From Fomitopsis serialis (taxonomy: Eukaryota; Basidiomycota; Agaricomycetes; Polyporales; Fomitopsidaceae): DNA of 55,160 nucleotides. Of the stretch, positions 12,752 to 23,061 are shown in pieces. The notes below the pieces were generated by a model that was given only the letters and a program-made list of their open reading frames with translations, did not search any database and was not told the origin of the DNA. The DNA lies in NCBI RefSeq assembly GCF_022376445.1, contig NW_025955224.1:1-55160 (forward strand). Reading direction: 5' to 3'. How positions within the stretch are numbered: position 1 is the stretch's first letter; each line of letters starts with the position of its first letter. Position numbers and translations under genes: made by a program.

Positions 12752-13553
12752 TCAGGACTGCGAAAGAGGTGAGGCGACAGTGCCGCGTGCAGCGGCGTTT
12801 TTGGCCAGACGGTCGGCGATAGCATTGAATTCGCGCGGTACGTGCCAGAAACCGATACGGACGTTGCGCCTAAGTTCTAGAGCAGTGATCCATTCGTCGA
12901 GCTTGAGGAAAAGGTCAAGATTGGCGGGTGTGCGGCCGTCGCTTGTGCGCATCCCGTTACGCTGGAAGTGAGATGCATTGACCATGTGGAGGTGCTCGAT
13001 GTACTGAGAACTGCACCTTCCATATATTCGGCAGCCATTCCGCCATACCATTCACCACGTAAATCGAGTCCGTGGTAACGATCCATTCGCTGGGAGGCTC
13101 CTCGGGATTGTCTCCAGACCTGTTGTGTCGGTTGTACAAGCGTTCGTGAGGGTCATCGGGTGGTTCCACGTCGTCGATCTTGATGAGTCCCACCAAGGCA
13201 GCCAGCAGCTCCGCGCGTTGGCTAGACCGCTTCGCAAATGCATCGAGACTGTCGTCCACGGAAATGGACCACTGCTGGTCGTCCTCGAGTCCGACAGCGA
13301 TGCCCAAACCCGCAGTCGCGACTGGTCTGCCGTTGGAGAGGCATGAGCCATCTGTGAATACCAGTCGGTAGTGATGGCAGTCGAGGGCTCTGTCGGAGGA
13401 GCGGTCCCTGCAGCAGAGGGCGATGAATCGGGAACAGTCACGGCAAGACTTGATCAGGTCCTCGGTGCTGTAGCTGCTGAGGAGCTCGCAAAGGTGGTAC
13501 TTTCGATTGAAGATATGCTGAGAGCCAGCGTCGGGGTCGTGTGTTGAGGCCAT
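12752..13553 (-). CDS. RNase H-like protein, paralogue 1
   Basis: Stand-alone RNase H fold protein that would hydrolyse RNA in RNA-DNA hybrids. Exon 1 is 13017-13553 and exon 2 is 12752-12961; the 55-bp intron runs GTGCAG..CCAG. This gives 248 residues. All four carboxylates of the DEDD centre are visible: Asp in FTDGSCLSNG, Glu in SSQRAELLAAL, Asp in TTDSIYVVNGM and Asp in NAIADRLAKNA. A Cys/His-rich N-terminus (HLCE..CRDCSRFIALCC..CHHY) precedes the fold. No reverse transcriptase, integrase or Gag piece lies alongside, so it is not an obvious retroelement remnant. The start MASTHDP is conserved in paralogue 2, which supports ATG 13551-13553. The nucleoside permease gene follows 284 bp away on the same strand. 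Confidence 0.85.
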
Positions 13554-13837
13554 GGCAGGTACTTGGTGAAAGAACTTGTGTGAGAGAGAAAATGGAGTCG
13601 ACGAATATGATCGCGAGATGACTAGGACTCAGATGAGATCGGGAAACGTTCATGCTGGCAGCACACCTCCTACTAGCCTTTTACGGAAGGTAAGTAGCAA
13701 GGTATTCCATTATGTGTGTAACAATTACGACGCGTTATGACCTGCCGCCGACGACTGTCGGCATACACATATACATCCGTAACGCGATTATGACACACCA
13801 TGCTAAGCTGACGGATATTGCCCCGACGATACAAGCT

Positions 13838-15041
13838 TTAATCGCAGCGGTACGTGACTGGCACCGGCAACGCGCCTGTGTCGTTGAAAATGCTCCCCGG
13901 TCCGAACGCGGGCGATCCTCCAAGTGACCCAAATATATCCCCAACGAAGTTCTGCGGGGGAATCCCCGCCGCAAACGTATCGTTCCACCCATCGAGAATG
14001 CCCTGCACGACCTTGATGCCCGCCACATACAGGTTGCGAATGGCGGCATCGTACCCGCCGTCGGCGAAGAACAGGTTCTGCGCGACGGACACGCCGGGCG
14101 GAGGTCTGTCGAAGTCGGAGCCGGTGCGCATGTGGATGACGCGCGAGAAGTCGGTCCGTCGCGCGAGCTGCCCGCGGAGAAGCGCCTCGAGCACGGCGTT
14201 GTCTTCTTGCTGCGTCGTGCAGTACGTCGCCGAGCCGTTTGTAACCAGCGTTGTGAAGTTCTCGAATGCGCCCGCGAGCAGCGCGCCGCTCCACCAGTTG
14301 TCCGACGTCGCGGTGTCGCAGCCGATGACGGTTGGTCGGGCGAGCGCGGGCGCGAAGGCAGAGACGTTCGCGTACTGCGCTCTATACGCCTGGGCCGAAG
14401 CGGTATCGTTCAGCACCGCGGTTCTGGCGAAAGCAATGGCGAGCTGGCGCAGCTCGTCATTGAGTTGGAAGACCTCGGTGCCGTAGATGTACTCGGGGTA
14501 CTGGGTGACGCTGGTGGAACCTTGTGGGATGTAGCCAGTGGTGAAGTTCTCAGGCTTCTCGCGAGCGTCGATCTCGTACTGCAACGCCACCTGCACGGCG
14601 AACTGAGCAAAGGTGACAGATCCTACTGTAGCAACCATGGGGTTGATTCCGGCATCCCCAGCCATGAGGAAGTAGGTCTGAGTGAGGTTGAACTCTGGCG
14701 AGAGCGTAAGGGCGAGCGTGCTCAGACCAGCGTTGATTTCTCCCTCGCCCGTGACCAGCTGACATACGGAACCATCCTTCGTGCAGTGAATGTCCGGATA
14801 GACCATGGACAACCCTGGCAGGGTGATGTTTTGCTCGAGAAGGTTGAACTCCGGAATGTCCAGCCAGGCGTCCTGTTCATCGTTGTACTGTGGTAGATCC
14901 GTGAGTAATAGATACTGAAATGAACTGCTCAGGGTTACGCACGTAGTCGACGATGAACACCTTGGGCGAGATTACAGCCTCGACGGCCGCTACAGCGCAT
15001 ACAGCTAGTATGGTCAGAAACACCTGGCTCGACGACCGCAT
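13838..15041 (-). CDS. Purine nucleoside permease (NUP family), paralogue 1
   Basis: Member of the fungal NUP family, named for nucleoside transport but related in fold to nucleoside phosphorylases; the true activity here is unproven. Exon 1 (14943-15041) encodes a hydrophobic signal-like leader and VISPKVFIVDY. A GTGCGT..CCACAG intron follows, then exon 2 (13838-14887). Family blocks in order: AWLDIPEFNLLEQNITLPG, DIHCTKDGSVCQLVTGEGEINA, TYFLMAGDAGINPMVATVGSVTFA, QVALQYEIDAREKP, TGYIPQGST, YGTEVFQLND, GCDTATSDNWWSGALL, YCTTQQEDNAVLEAL, MRTGSDFDRPPPG and QGILDGWNDTFAAG. About 382 residues, full length for the family. Probably secreted or membrane-associated, judging from the leader. The second copy is at 25291-26544 with identical exon 1 length. 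Confidence 0.9.
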
Positions 15042-15954
15042 TACGGGGGAGTCGGGGCAAACGGCGGTACTAGATAAGCACTGGCATCATCTGCTAACTT
15101 CGCTGCCACGAATAGCCTGAGAATTGTTGAATCATGATGCATGATGGCGAATGTGTTCACAGAGTGTCGTCCCTTGTGCTGTTCCGGGAGGCAGTTCAAT
15201 GTGTTCGCATGCCACAGCATGTGTGCATGTGGATTTGCCCGTTGATTCGTCAAGACGCGGCGGGAGTTCCGCCGGTACGCGCAACGAGCGGGAACGGCTG
15301 AAGCGGGCGTAGCAGATGCGCTCGCGCTCGACAGGCGTCGGTGAGCAGAGCAGGTACGAGGGAGACTCGAGCACTGGTGGAGTTGAAATGTTGATGAAAG
15401 CCAGAGTAGAGTACTGAGTAAGTTACTAGAGTACTACGATAAAGTGCGGATACAGACTGGCGTCACTGGCCCTACGTTTCATTACGTAAGCATGTGGTGA
15501 GCGACTCAGGCTGGCAAGTTGCGATGGACTTCGAAAATTATAGACTACACTAGCCGATGCCCGTGCTCCGCTACAGGTATGCACTTTCGATTGCATATCT
15601 CTCAGTCAGATACATTATCTACGGCTTTGAGCGCATGGCAGGACGACTACTCAAAAATTGTGACTGTTCTATTCTATGTAACTTGCAAACATAGGCAACT
15701 TCTGTAAGAGACTGATAGTTGAAAGGCCACTCAGCCGTCTCCCTTCGGGAGTTGGCTTCGTGACCCTGTGCCGGGCCGTGAAATATGCATCTACAGTGGT
15801 ACATTGGAGGAATGCTTACTTACCGACTGCGATGAAACTGGATGTCTCATCCTCACCTGTTTACTGGCTCAGGTTACTTTCGGGTGGTACTACTTGAATG
15901 TATCTGCCTTCGACCCCTGTCTCTCCGCACCACAGTAAGGGAGAGATGTCATTG
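15042..15954. other. Non-genic interval before the repeat island
   Basis: No gene recognised. The part at about 15541-15600 contains a short motif (TAGCCGATGCCCGTGCTCCG) that recurs with changes at about 17251-17275. The part at 15730-15770 resembles, in inverted orientation, 17380-17420 (CGGCTGAGTGGCC core). Both look like pieces of a dispersed short repeat. Confidence 0.4.
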
Positions 15955-17243
15955 ATCAACAGCGGAACTTGGAAGACATTCAGATGTGCAGCGCACCTAT
16001 GCCCATGGCTCCCGAGTGGCCACTCTCCGACTCCGACTCGTGGGCGTTATGCTTGCATCCTCGGCGTTGCCGCACGCCGTACCTGACATTCGCTCGTCCT
16101 TACTCGTCCTCGCGCCTCTCATCCCCTCATCCTCACCCATCTCTGCCAGCCATTCGCCCTTCCCTGCCTACTCGTTCCCGTCCGCGCCCGCTGTCTGCTG
16201 ACCCTCCCTGTTCATAGCTGAGCCCGCGCCCGTGGTCCGCTCGTCGGCTGCACTTCACGCGGGGGCTTTGCCCTGCATGCTCGCTGAAGCTGAAAATTCG
16301 CCCTCGCCCTCGCTGTGCGTGTCGTGGCTCAATTGTGTACCCGCTCGGGGCCTGCCTACGTGCGCGATCGGAGGCCGTGTCTGCGTGCAGTGAATGTTCG
16401 CTCAGTGCGCTCGCGGTCGACGTATACGCTGTCACCTACTCGCTCGCTCGCTCGCCCTCCTGCTCTCCATGTACTCGCTTGCTTACCCGTCCGATTGCCC
16501 CTCCACGCCTGCTCACCTGTCCGCCGGCTCGCCCACCTGCCCGTTTGCTCTGCACGCGTTCGTCGGCCATGTCTGTGTGCCGGGCATTCGCCTGGCGCGC
16601 TCGCGGTCGGCGTGCGCGTCACGCTTCATGTCGCCACGGCGACTGCGCCCGGCGCCTGCCCATTCTGTCTCTACGACTCCTTCGGCCACTGTGCACCCGC
16701 CATCCGTTCGTCGGCCGTGTCTACGTGCTGGGCATTTGCTCAGCCGCCTCACGGTCGGCGTGTGCCTCTCGCTGGCCTGCTCGTCCGCCCGCCGCTTATT
16801 CATCAGCCATGCCTGCATGCTTGTGATCGTCATGCGTCGGGCTGCACGTCGCAGCGTCCTGTGCCTGCAGTTAGCCCGCTCGCTCGCGTGTGTCTGCACT
16901 CACCGTGACGGTGGTCGTCTCCATCGCTTCGCTCGGTGCACTCCTGTCACTCGTTGTCTGCACCTTACCGCTGCCCTGCTGATCCGCGCCCTCCGATGCC
17001 AGAGTGAGAAATGAGCACGAGGGTCGCGCGCGAGTCTAAGGAATAATGAGGAGGAGGAGGGATGAAGTACAGTCACGGTATCATAGCTCGGAGCGCTTGA
17101 GAGGCTCGGGCAGCGCTCGGGCGTCCGTCTCTCAGCCAATGAGAATGTCTCTAGCGTTTGTCTCTTGCTTCTTGTCTCGTCTTCTTGTCTCCAATGTTTG
17201 TCTCAGCGTTTGTCTCGCGTTCCCACGTTCACGCCTCTTGTAG
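15955..17243 (+). repeat. GC-rich dispersed repeat of about 1.3 kb, copy 1 (element-free)
   Basis: Shares its whole length with 18828-20798 in direct orientation. Shared landmarks: the start ATCAACAGC(G/A)GAAC, the 'TGCCAGCCATTCGCCCTTCCCTGC' region, TAGCT..GGTCCGCTCGTCGGCT, the GCTCGGGCAGCGCTCGGGCG block, and the end ACGCCTCTTGTAG. Strand composition is skewed towards C and T, with few stops, which yields long Arg/Pro/Ser-rich open frames that are not credible proteins. Inside are degenerate tandem units (see 16345-16900). In this copy the site corresponding to the 698-bp insertion of copy 2 is empty. Orientation is arbitrary. The class is uncertain; the ends fit A|TC..CTTG|T as in Helitrons, without proof. 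Confidence 0.75.
16345..16900 (+). repeat. Degenerate minisatellite-like units inside the GC-rich repeat
   Basis: A motif of about 60 bp built round GGCCGTGTCTGCGTGCTGGG, followed by CATTCGCC..GCGCTCGCGGTCGGCGTG, recurs at about 16370, 16560 and 16705. It recurs again in the second copy at about 19880, 20035 and 20185, with a decayed unit near 20330. Spacing is irregular, roughly 140-200 bp. Units differ by many substitutions, so the array is old. Confidence 0.55.
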
Positions 17244-17794
17244 AGTAGACTAGCCGAAGCCCGTGCTACGCTACGGTAGCGGTGTGCACTCGCAAATACA
17301 GTTGTACTGTACATACATACCGTATGAGTCCGCAGAGACACGGAACTGCAACTCGAGTTGCTTGCTGAGTCAGAAGGTCAAGAAGCCGATTCCCGTATGG
17401 AGGCGGCTGAGTGGCCAGATTCATGGATTGCTCTGTATACATGTAATTACCTAGTGCTCATAGGGCCTTGCGTGGCAGCTATGTAGCCCAGTTCATGCAC
17501 AATGATTCCTTGCCGCTCGACGGCGTCTCATTACCGCGATGCGCCCATCCTCGTCCTCGTCATCCTCTGCATTAAACTCTTCGAACTCCTCCTCAGTGTC
17601 CTCCGCATATCCCAGTACCTCCTCCCGCCTCAGCGGCATACTCATTCAGCAGCACAACGCTCCTCGGCGAGAACACATCACCACTCCGAATGAAGTCCGT
17701 TCGCCGCCGCCGCCGCTTGTTCCATCGCGAGGCTGAACATACTGGCAGGATCCGAGAACATCGCCGGGTCGAAGACACCGTCTTTGGGTACATG
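17244..17794. other. Interval left of the twin elements; possible broken gene on minus
   Basis: The minus strand at about 17560-17790 reads as plausible protein in pieces: VFDPAMFSDPASMFSLAMEQ, then an acidic/basic stretch with EEEFEEFNAEDDEDEDG and RRRRAAR. The pieces are in different frames. Beyond the left 698-bp element, 18493-18744 on minus also reads without stops for about 75 codons. This could be one gene split by the insertion, but I recognise no family and cannot show a continuous frame. The motif shared with 15541-15600 is at the left edge. Confidence 0.3.
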
Positions 17795-18492
17795 TGTCGG
17801 AAAAAGTGCATCTGACATGTAAGTCCTAGCGAAGCCTTACAGTCGTGTCAAGGCTTATAAGGCACTGCGGGGGATCTGGTAAGTCGTGATCAGGCTGTGA
17901 TCAGGCAGCGTAATCACGGTTGTGTTCATATCATCACTTCCCCACAGGATCCACCCAAGGCGGCTCGTCTGCCTGACTATCCCCGCCACAGTTGGAGCTT
18001 TGAACGTGACGATCCGCAGGCTGCACAGAATGCAAAAATTTGTCTATGGCCCCCAATCCGCCCATGTGTATTACATGCGTGTGCCACGGCGCGACGCGAC
18101 GCTTGACTTCGTGAACAGTCGTGTCAAGATCTCAGTCTAAGTTGGTCTTGTGCTCACTGATGTGTAAGGATCCGTTGTAAGAGAATATGAATCAAGACCA
18201 GTGGCGTTAGTTCAGGTAGTGTATGTATCACAGTATGGTAGGACCTGGAGCCTTGCGAGAGCGGGGCGTCCGGGTGCGAGGGTTTTGTCGCAATTTCTTC
18301 CGGGTCCACATATGCCCAGATACGTCCATATCAGATGCTGTCAGGCTGATAAGGCACCGTATGGCGGATATGGGGTGATAAGTACCGGATAATGTTTTTT
18401 CGATGCACACAATGCAGCCAGAATCCTGACGGTCTTATACGGCCATGTCACTACAGGTAGGGCTGGACATGGAAAATTCGATTTTTCCGACA
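17795..18492 (+). mobile_element. 698-bp TIR element, left copy
   Basis: Begins TGTCGGAAAAAG and ends TTTTTCCGACA, an 11-bp terminal inverted repeat (TGTCGGAAAAA). It is flanked on both sides by TG, a candidate 2-bp target-site duplication. The body is the reverse complement of 19097-19794; every segment compared agrees. It encodes nothing beyond short frames, so it is non-autonomous. A 20-bp motif occurs twice inside with small changes (TGTCAAGGCTTATAAGGCAC at 17846 and TGTCAGGCTGATAAGGCACC at 18339), possibly transposase-binding sites. A 2-bp duplication that is not TA argues against Tc1/mariner. A CACTA-like or unnamed superfamily is possible. Confidence 0.8.
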
Positions 18493-18827
18493 TGTTCGTG
18501 TATTGCGTGCCGATTGAATGTTCTTCGCGCCGCCACCACCCGCGTTGGGCTCGATCCCGCGCGTGAGATGGTTGACTGTCGCCGCGAGTTTCAAAGTCGC
18601 TTCTGTCGTCATTCCGAATTTTCGGCGTGCGACGCGCGAGGCAGAGCGCGAGGCCGTAGTGGAGAGATGGTCAGACTGGAGTTCGGGGGACGACGCACAT
18701 ACCATTTCAGATACAATCCTGTGTCGCGTCAACGAATGCGGCATCCAGTGATTTGGGCATGCTGTTCATGACAGCCAGTGAACGACGTTTGTAGTCTTGG
18801 GAATCATGGTGTCCCTATAACCCGCTC
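18493..18827. other. Spacer between left element and second GC-rich repeat
   Basis: A sequence of 335 bp separates the left element from the start of the second GC-rich repeat. Minus-strand reading is open for much of it (about 18493-18744) but is not recognisable as a family. It may be the upstream part of the coding fragment noted left of the element. Confidence 0.3.
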
Positions 18828-20798
18828 ATCAACAGCAGAACCTGGAAGTTATTCAGACATGCAGCACACCTATGCCCAGGGCCTCCGAGTAGCCACTCTC
18901 CGACTCGGACTCGTGCGCGTTGTGCCTGCACCCTTGGTATTGCCGCGCGTCGTATCTGACATTCGCCCGTCCTTACTCGTCCTCACTCATCTCATCCCCT
19001 CATCATCATCCGTCTCTGCCAGCCATTCGCCCTTCCCTGCTCACTTGCTCCCCGTCCGCGCCCGCCGTCTGTCCGCCCTCCCTGCTCGTAGCTACGTGTC
19101 GGAAAAATCGAATTTTCCATGTCCAGCCCTACCTGTAGTGACATGGCCGTATAAGACCGTCAGGATTCTGGCTGCATTGTGTGCATCGAAAAAACATTAT
19201 CCGGTACTTATCACCCCATATCCGCCATACGGTGCCTTATCAGCCTGACAGCATCTGATATGGACGTATCTGGGCATATGTGGACCCGGAAGAAATTGCG
19301 ACAAAACCCTCGCACCCGGACGCCCCGCTCTCGCAAGGCTCCAGGTCCTACCATACTGTGATACATACACTACCTGAACTAACGCCACTGGTCTTGATTC
19401 ATATTCTCTTACAACGGATCCTTACACATCAGTGAGCACAAGACCAACTTAGACTGAGATCTTGACACGACTGTTCACGAAGTCAAGCGTCGCGTCGCGC
19501 CGTGGCACACGCATGTAATACACATGGGCGGATTGGGGGCCATAGACAAATTTTTGCATTCTGTGCAGCCTGCGGATCGTCACGTTCAAAGCTCCAACTG
19601 TGGCGGGGATAGTCAGGCAGACGAGCCGCCTTGGGTGGATCCTGTGGGGAAGTGATGATATGAACACAACCGTGATTACGCTGCCTGATCACAGCCTGAT
19701 CACGACTTACCAGATCCCCCGCAGTGCCTTATAAGCCTTGACACGACTGTAAGGCTTCGCTAGGACTTACATGTCAGATGCACTTTTTCCGACACGTCCG
19801 GGCCCATGGTCCGCTCGTCGGCTACGCTTTACGGTGGGACTTTGCCCTGCATGCTCGCACGCCTCTGCGCACGCGTACGTCAGCCGTGCCTGCGTGCAGT
19901 AAGTGTTCGCCCATCGCGCTCGCGGTTGATGTGTGCGCTGTCGCCTGCGGGCTCTCCCACCCATCCACTCGCTTGCCTGTCCGATTGCCCGTCCACGCCT
20001 GCTCGCCCGCCTGCCCACTCGCTCCGCGCGCGTCCGTCGGCCGTGTCTGCGTGCTGGGCATTCGCCCGGTGCGCTCGCGGTCGGCGTGCGTATCGCGCTT
20101 CATGGCGCCACGGCGGCTGCGCCCTGCGCCTGCCACATTCTCCCATCCGTCCGATTCCTTCGCTGATGCACCCGTGGTCCGATCGTCGGCCGTGTTTGTG
20201 TGCTGGGCTTATGCCCTGCGCGTTCACGGTCAACGTGTGTTCTGCGTGTCCCGGACCTGCCGACCATACCCCACGCCCGTTCTTAGCCAGCTCGCTCGCG
20301 TGCAATAATGGCACTCACCTTCGCGTCGCATACGCATGCTGGGCACTTACCCTGCGTGCCCATCGTTCCGTCTCGGGCCTTCGATGCGCTTCACAGTGCC
20401 ACTGTTGTCGCGCTCGTGGTGATGCTCGTACTGCACGCCTGAGCTCGAGCCAGGCCGTCGTGGATGAATATTGAGGGGGTGGTGCCCACGGCGAGAGAGG
20501 GAGAGGGTGGCAGTGGCAGATGCATGAGGCAACGCCGCGAGCGATTCGACGGTCCGCACAAGATCAAGCATGCTTCCAAACTTAGAGGGTTCGGCTAGGT
20601 CGAAGAGCGCAGCGAGTGGACTATGTACATGCCAGAGTGAGAAATTGAGCGCTGCACGTTCTAACAGTGGAGGAGTCGACAGTATTCGCGCAGCTAGGCT
20701 CGGGCAGCGCTCGGGCGTCCGTCTCTCAGCCAATCAGATGTCGTCTTTGTCTCAGCCGTTTGTCCCCCCCCCGTGTGAATATCTGACGCCTCTTGTAG
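18828..20798 (+). repeat. GC-rich dispersed repeat, copy 2 (carries an insertion)
   Basis: Direct copy of 15955-17243, interrupted by the right 698-bp element at 19097-19794. After removing the element and one CG, the junction aligns without gaps to copy 1 (TAGCT..GGTCC, 24 bases in each). Internal tandem units are better preserved here than in copy 1. The end block, GCTCGGGCAGCGCTCGGGCG then CAGCCAAT and a T-rich stretch to GACGCCTCTTGTAG, matches copy 1. Divergence between copies is visibly high, so the duplication is older than the insertion. Confidence 0.75.
19097..19794 (-). mobile_element. 698-bp TIR element, right copy (inverted)
   Basis: Reverse-orientation twin of 17795-18492, with the same 11-bp terminal inverted repeat. 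It is flanked by CG on both sides, unlike the TG that flanks the left copy, which points to two separate insertions, not one composite unit. The matching empty site in the first GC-rich repeat supports the CG duplication. Lack of visible differences between the copies suggests recent activity or gene conversion. The 604-bp spacer and 698-bp arms could extrude as a hairpin and are a likely site of instability or misassembly. Confidence 0.8.
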
Positions 20799-20938
20799 TA
20801 TAGATAGCACTGGGCAGACCACAGAGGGATCCATTACATTAATACAATTCGTTTAGTATACCGTCATGCGGCGACAGAGCTGCACGTAGTAATACATAGA
20901 TGGCCCGTAAATTACATACTGTACCCAGACAACAAGGC

Positions 20939-22510
20939 TCAGACGGCAGCATTCGGAATAAGCTTCTCAAGATTATCCTTAGACTCCGGTGGAAGTCTCA
21001 GATCGGCAGCACTGGCTGTACCTTCCGATACTGTTCGCATTCCGTGCTTTGGAGTGGAGTCCAACGCGTCGAGTTCGACAGCAACCGTCTGATGTCGTTG
21101 GACCTTGGGCAGGGTGCGCCGGCTGCCCCAGTACGTCCCTGAGCTCGTCGGGCTGCCGTAGCTTATCGTGCCGGAGGATGCGGTCGCGACAGTGGTCGTT
21201 GTGTCATCGATGTAAGACTTGTGTGAGTGCACGAGGATGACAATGACTACTGGGTATATTCCCTAGTAAAGAATGAGATCAATACGTGCGACCCAGGGGT
21301 TGAGGAGCACAGTACGCACCAGGATGTGGCTCGTCATGTAGGTCCACACCGTGCTCGCAAACGCCAGCTGTGGCGTCGAGGTCTCCAATTCGCCGACGTT
21401 ACCACTGTCTGTCACGACAGCTTCCAGCTATTTGATGGCGTGACGATCGCGTCAAGACAAGATTGACAAAATACACCTACGAAGAATAGGAAATAGAGGA
21501 ACCCGGATTCGACGAGGATGGTCATTATCCGCTCGGCGCGAGTTTTCTTGCTCGTCATCCTGTGGACTTGGGCGCCGACGGTAAAGCGGTACTCCCTGAG
21601 GAGGCTGTAATGAGTGAGCATGTACAGGTAAGGTATGAGTACCTCACCATGTCTTGTAGCAAATCATCAAAGTGGCTACACCAGTTGTCGCCAGTGTAGT
21701 CACGTAGGACGACAGTTGGACATTTTTGCAGAAAGGCGGGTTCGTGAAGTCGCCCGCGGCGGGGTCTTGGACGACCCGTGCCGCGCAGAACGAGATCAGC
21801 CCCGAAGTGACTACACAAACGGGTCAATATATGCACCAGGTAATCATATGGAGAGATTGATTAAGCACCCAAGGAGCCAACCAAGAACAACATGGGCACG
21901 ACGAGCACCCATCGCTCCCGGGTGTATCGCCAAAATACGTACGTACGCCATATGATGATGATGTCCCCCAGGTTCGACTGCGTATACTGAGTCAAGCGCT
22001 ATGTGCATGCTTGGTGTTGTTGAGTGCGCACCATATACGCGTACAACGCGTCCTGAACAGGCCAAGGCAGGTTTTGAGTCAGCTCATATCTGTCCGCGAG
22101 TGACTCCGAAGACGTCGATGTCAGAGTGAGCGTGATCTCGCGAATGGCGTTGTTCACATCGATAATGGATGTCGCGGTGTCCAGTAAGAACATGAGCACG
22201 ATTATGACAAAGGTTGATATGGACGCCCTGGTCCGTCGCGCCGGTCTCCTGAACATACGACGTAAATGCCCTCAAACAGCTAAGATGGACGGATGGTGAC
22301 TTACAGGAGGATCATTCCAGCTTTGAAAGTGAGGACGAAGTAGATCGCTGTGCACTCCAATCCAACCATATAAATTGAGTAAATATGTATCGGATCATGA
22401 TAGGACTCACTCCACAGAATAGCTTCGACGACGAGGGCCACGATACTCTGCACAGTATCATGGCCAATTTGCTGGAGGGTCTCTATGTCAGATTGTGAAA
22501 GAGACGACAT
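20939..22510 (-). CDS. Multi-pass (7-TM-like) membrane protein, tandem paralogue A
   Basis: Uncharacterised Agaricomycete-type membrane protein; no function is claimed. The start MSSLSQSDIETLQQIGHDTVQSIVALVVEAILW is at 22508-22510. Further exons include ARRTRASISTFVIIVLMFLLDTATSIID, VNNAIREITLTLTSTSSESLADRYELTQNLPWPVQDALYAYM, a loop and GDxIIIWR-like region, FTNPPFCKNVQLSSYVTTLATTGVATLMI, EYRFTVGAQVHRMTSKKTRAERIMTILVESGFLYFLFFV, and a C-terminal GIYPVVIVILVHSHKSYIDDTTTT followed by a hydrophilic tail to the stop at 20939. Seven or so hydrophobic segments and a cytosolic tail are inferred. Paralogue B, directly upstream on the same strand, has the same exon order. Intron borders were not all resolved. 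Confidence 0.65.
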
Positions 22511-23061
22511 GAGGGCGAGAGGGAGCGGCGCCTGACCTTCATCGGACCATCGCAGTTTATACATCGCCTACGCGTCTCTTTCCGGTGCGAGTGAGAAGGG
22601 TTTAGGTAAGAGATGAACGTGTGCGCCATGACGCCACTATGCGATGCAACGGCGCTGCTGGACCCAAGCTGGACCTTTGGCTACATACACCGAAGCTTCT
22701 GGTCGTGTATCGGGTTCTTTCTACCACATCATGTTAGAGACCGGCGTGCCGCCCGCGCGTACCACCGCAGGACAAGGCCAAGACAAGGTGATAGGATACT
22801 GTCCGTGCGCCCTATCGTACTAACGGCGTGCGCTATCATGCACGCTGACACTAGAACCAAATGGGACTTGCTGTTGCGCAGAATGGTTGGCGCGGAAAGT
22901 GGATGGGCTGGACATGAATACTGTATTGAGCAATTGTCATTCACATATAGCATGCGCGCATGTCAAGAAAGTATACTCGCCCGTCGGTTTCCGACAGAAT
23001 TACACATGACGGTAAGTATGTTGTGGATAGCACTGGGAATAATAAGCCAGACGGCCATGAT
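22511..23061. other. Intergenic region between tandem paralogues A and B
   Basis: About 550 bp holding the presumed promoter of paralogue A and the 3' flank of B. A plus frame at 22613-23200 is open for 195 codons but shows no motif and runs into the 3' end of B, so it is treated as chance. Confidence 0.4.

Noticed and set aside
14132..14896. 254-codon open frame on plus
   Set aside because: Antisense shadow of nucleoside permease 1, caused by high GC at third positions.
16315..17014. Long Arg/Ser/Pro/Cys-rich frames on both strands of the GC-rich repeats
   Set aside because: Present in all frames at once, caused by composition and tandem units; the two copies are not conserved as protein.
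17795..19794. A single composite transposon bounded by two inverted arms
   Set aside because: Outer flanks differ (TG and CG) and each arm has its own complete terminal repeats and matching 2-bp flanks, so two insertions are simpler.
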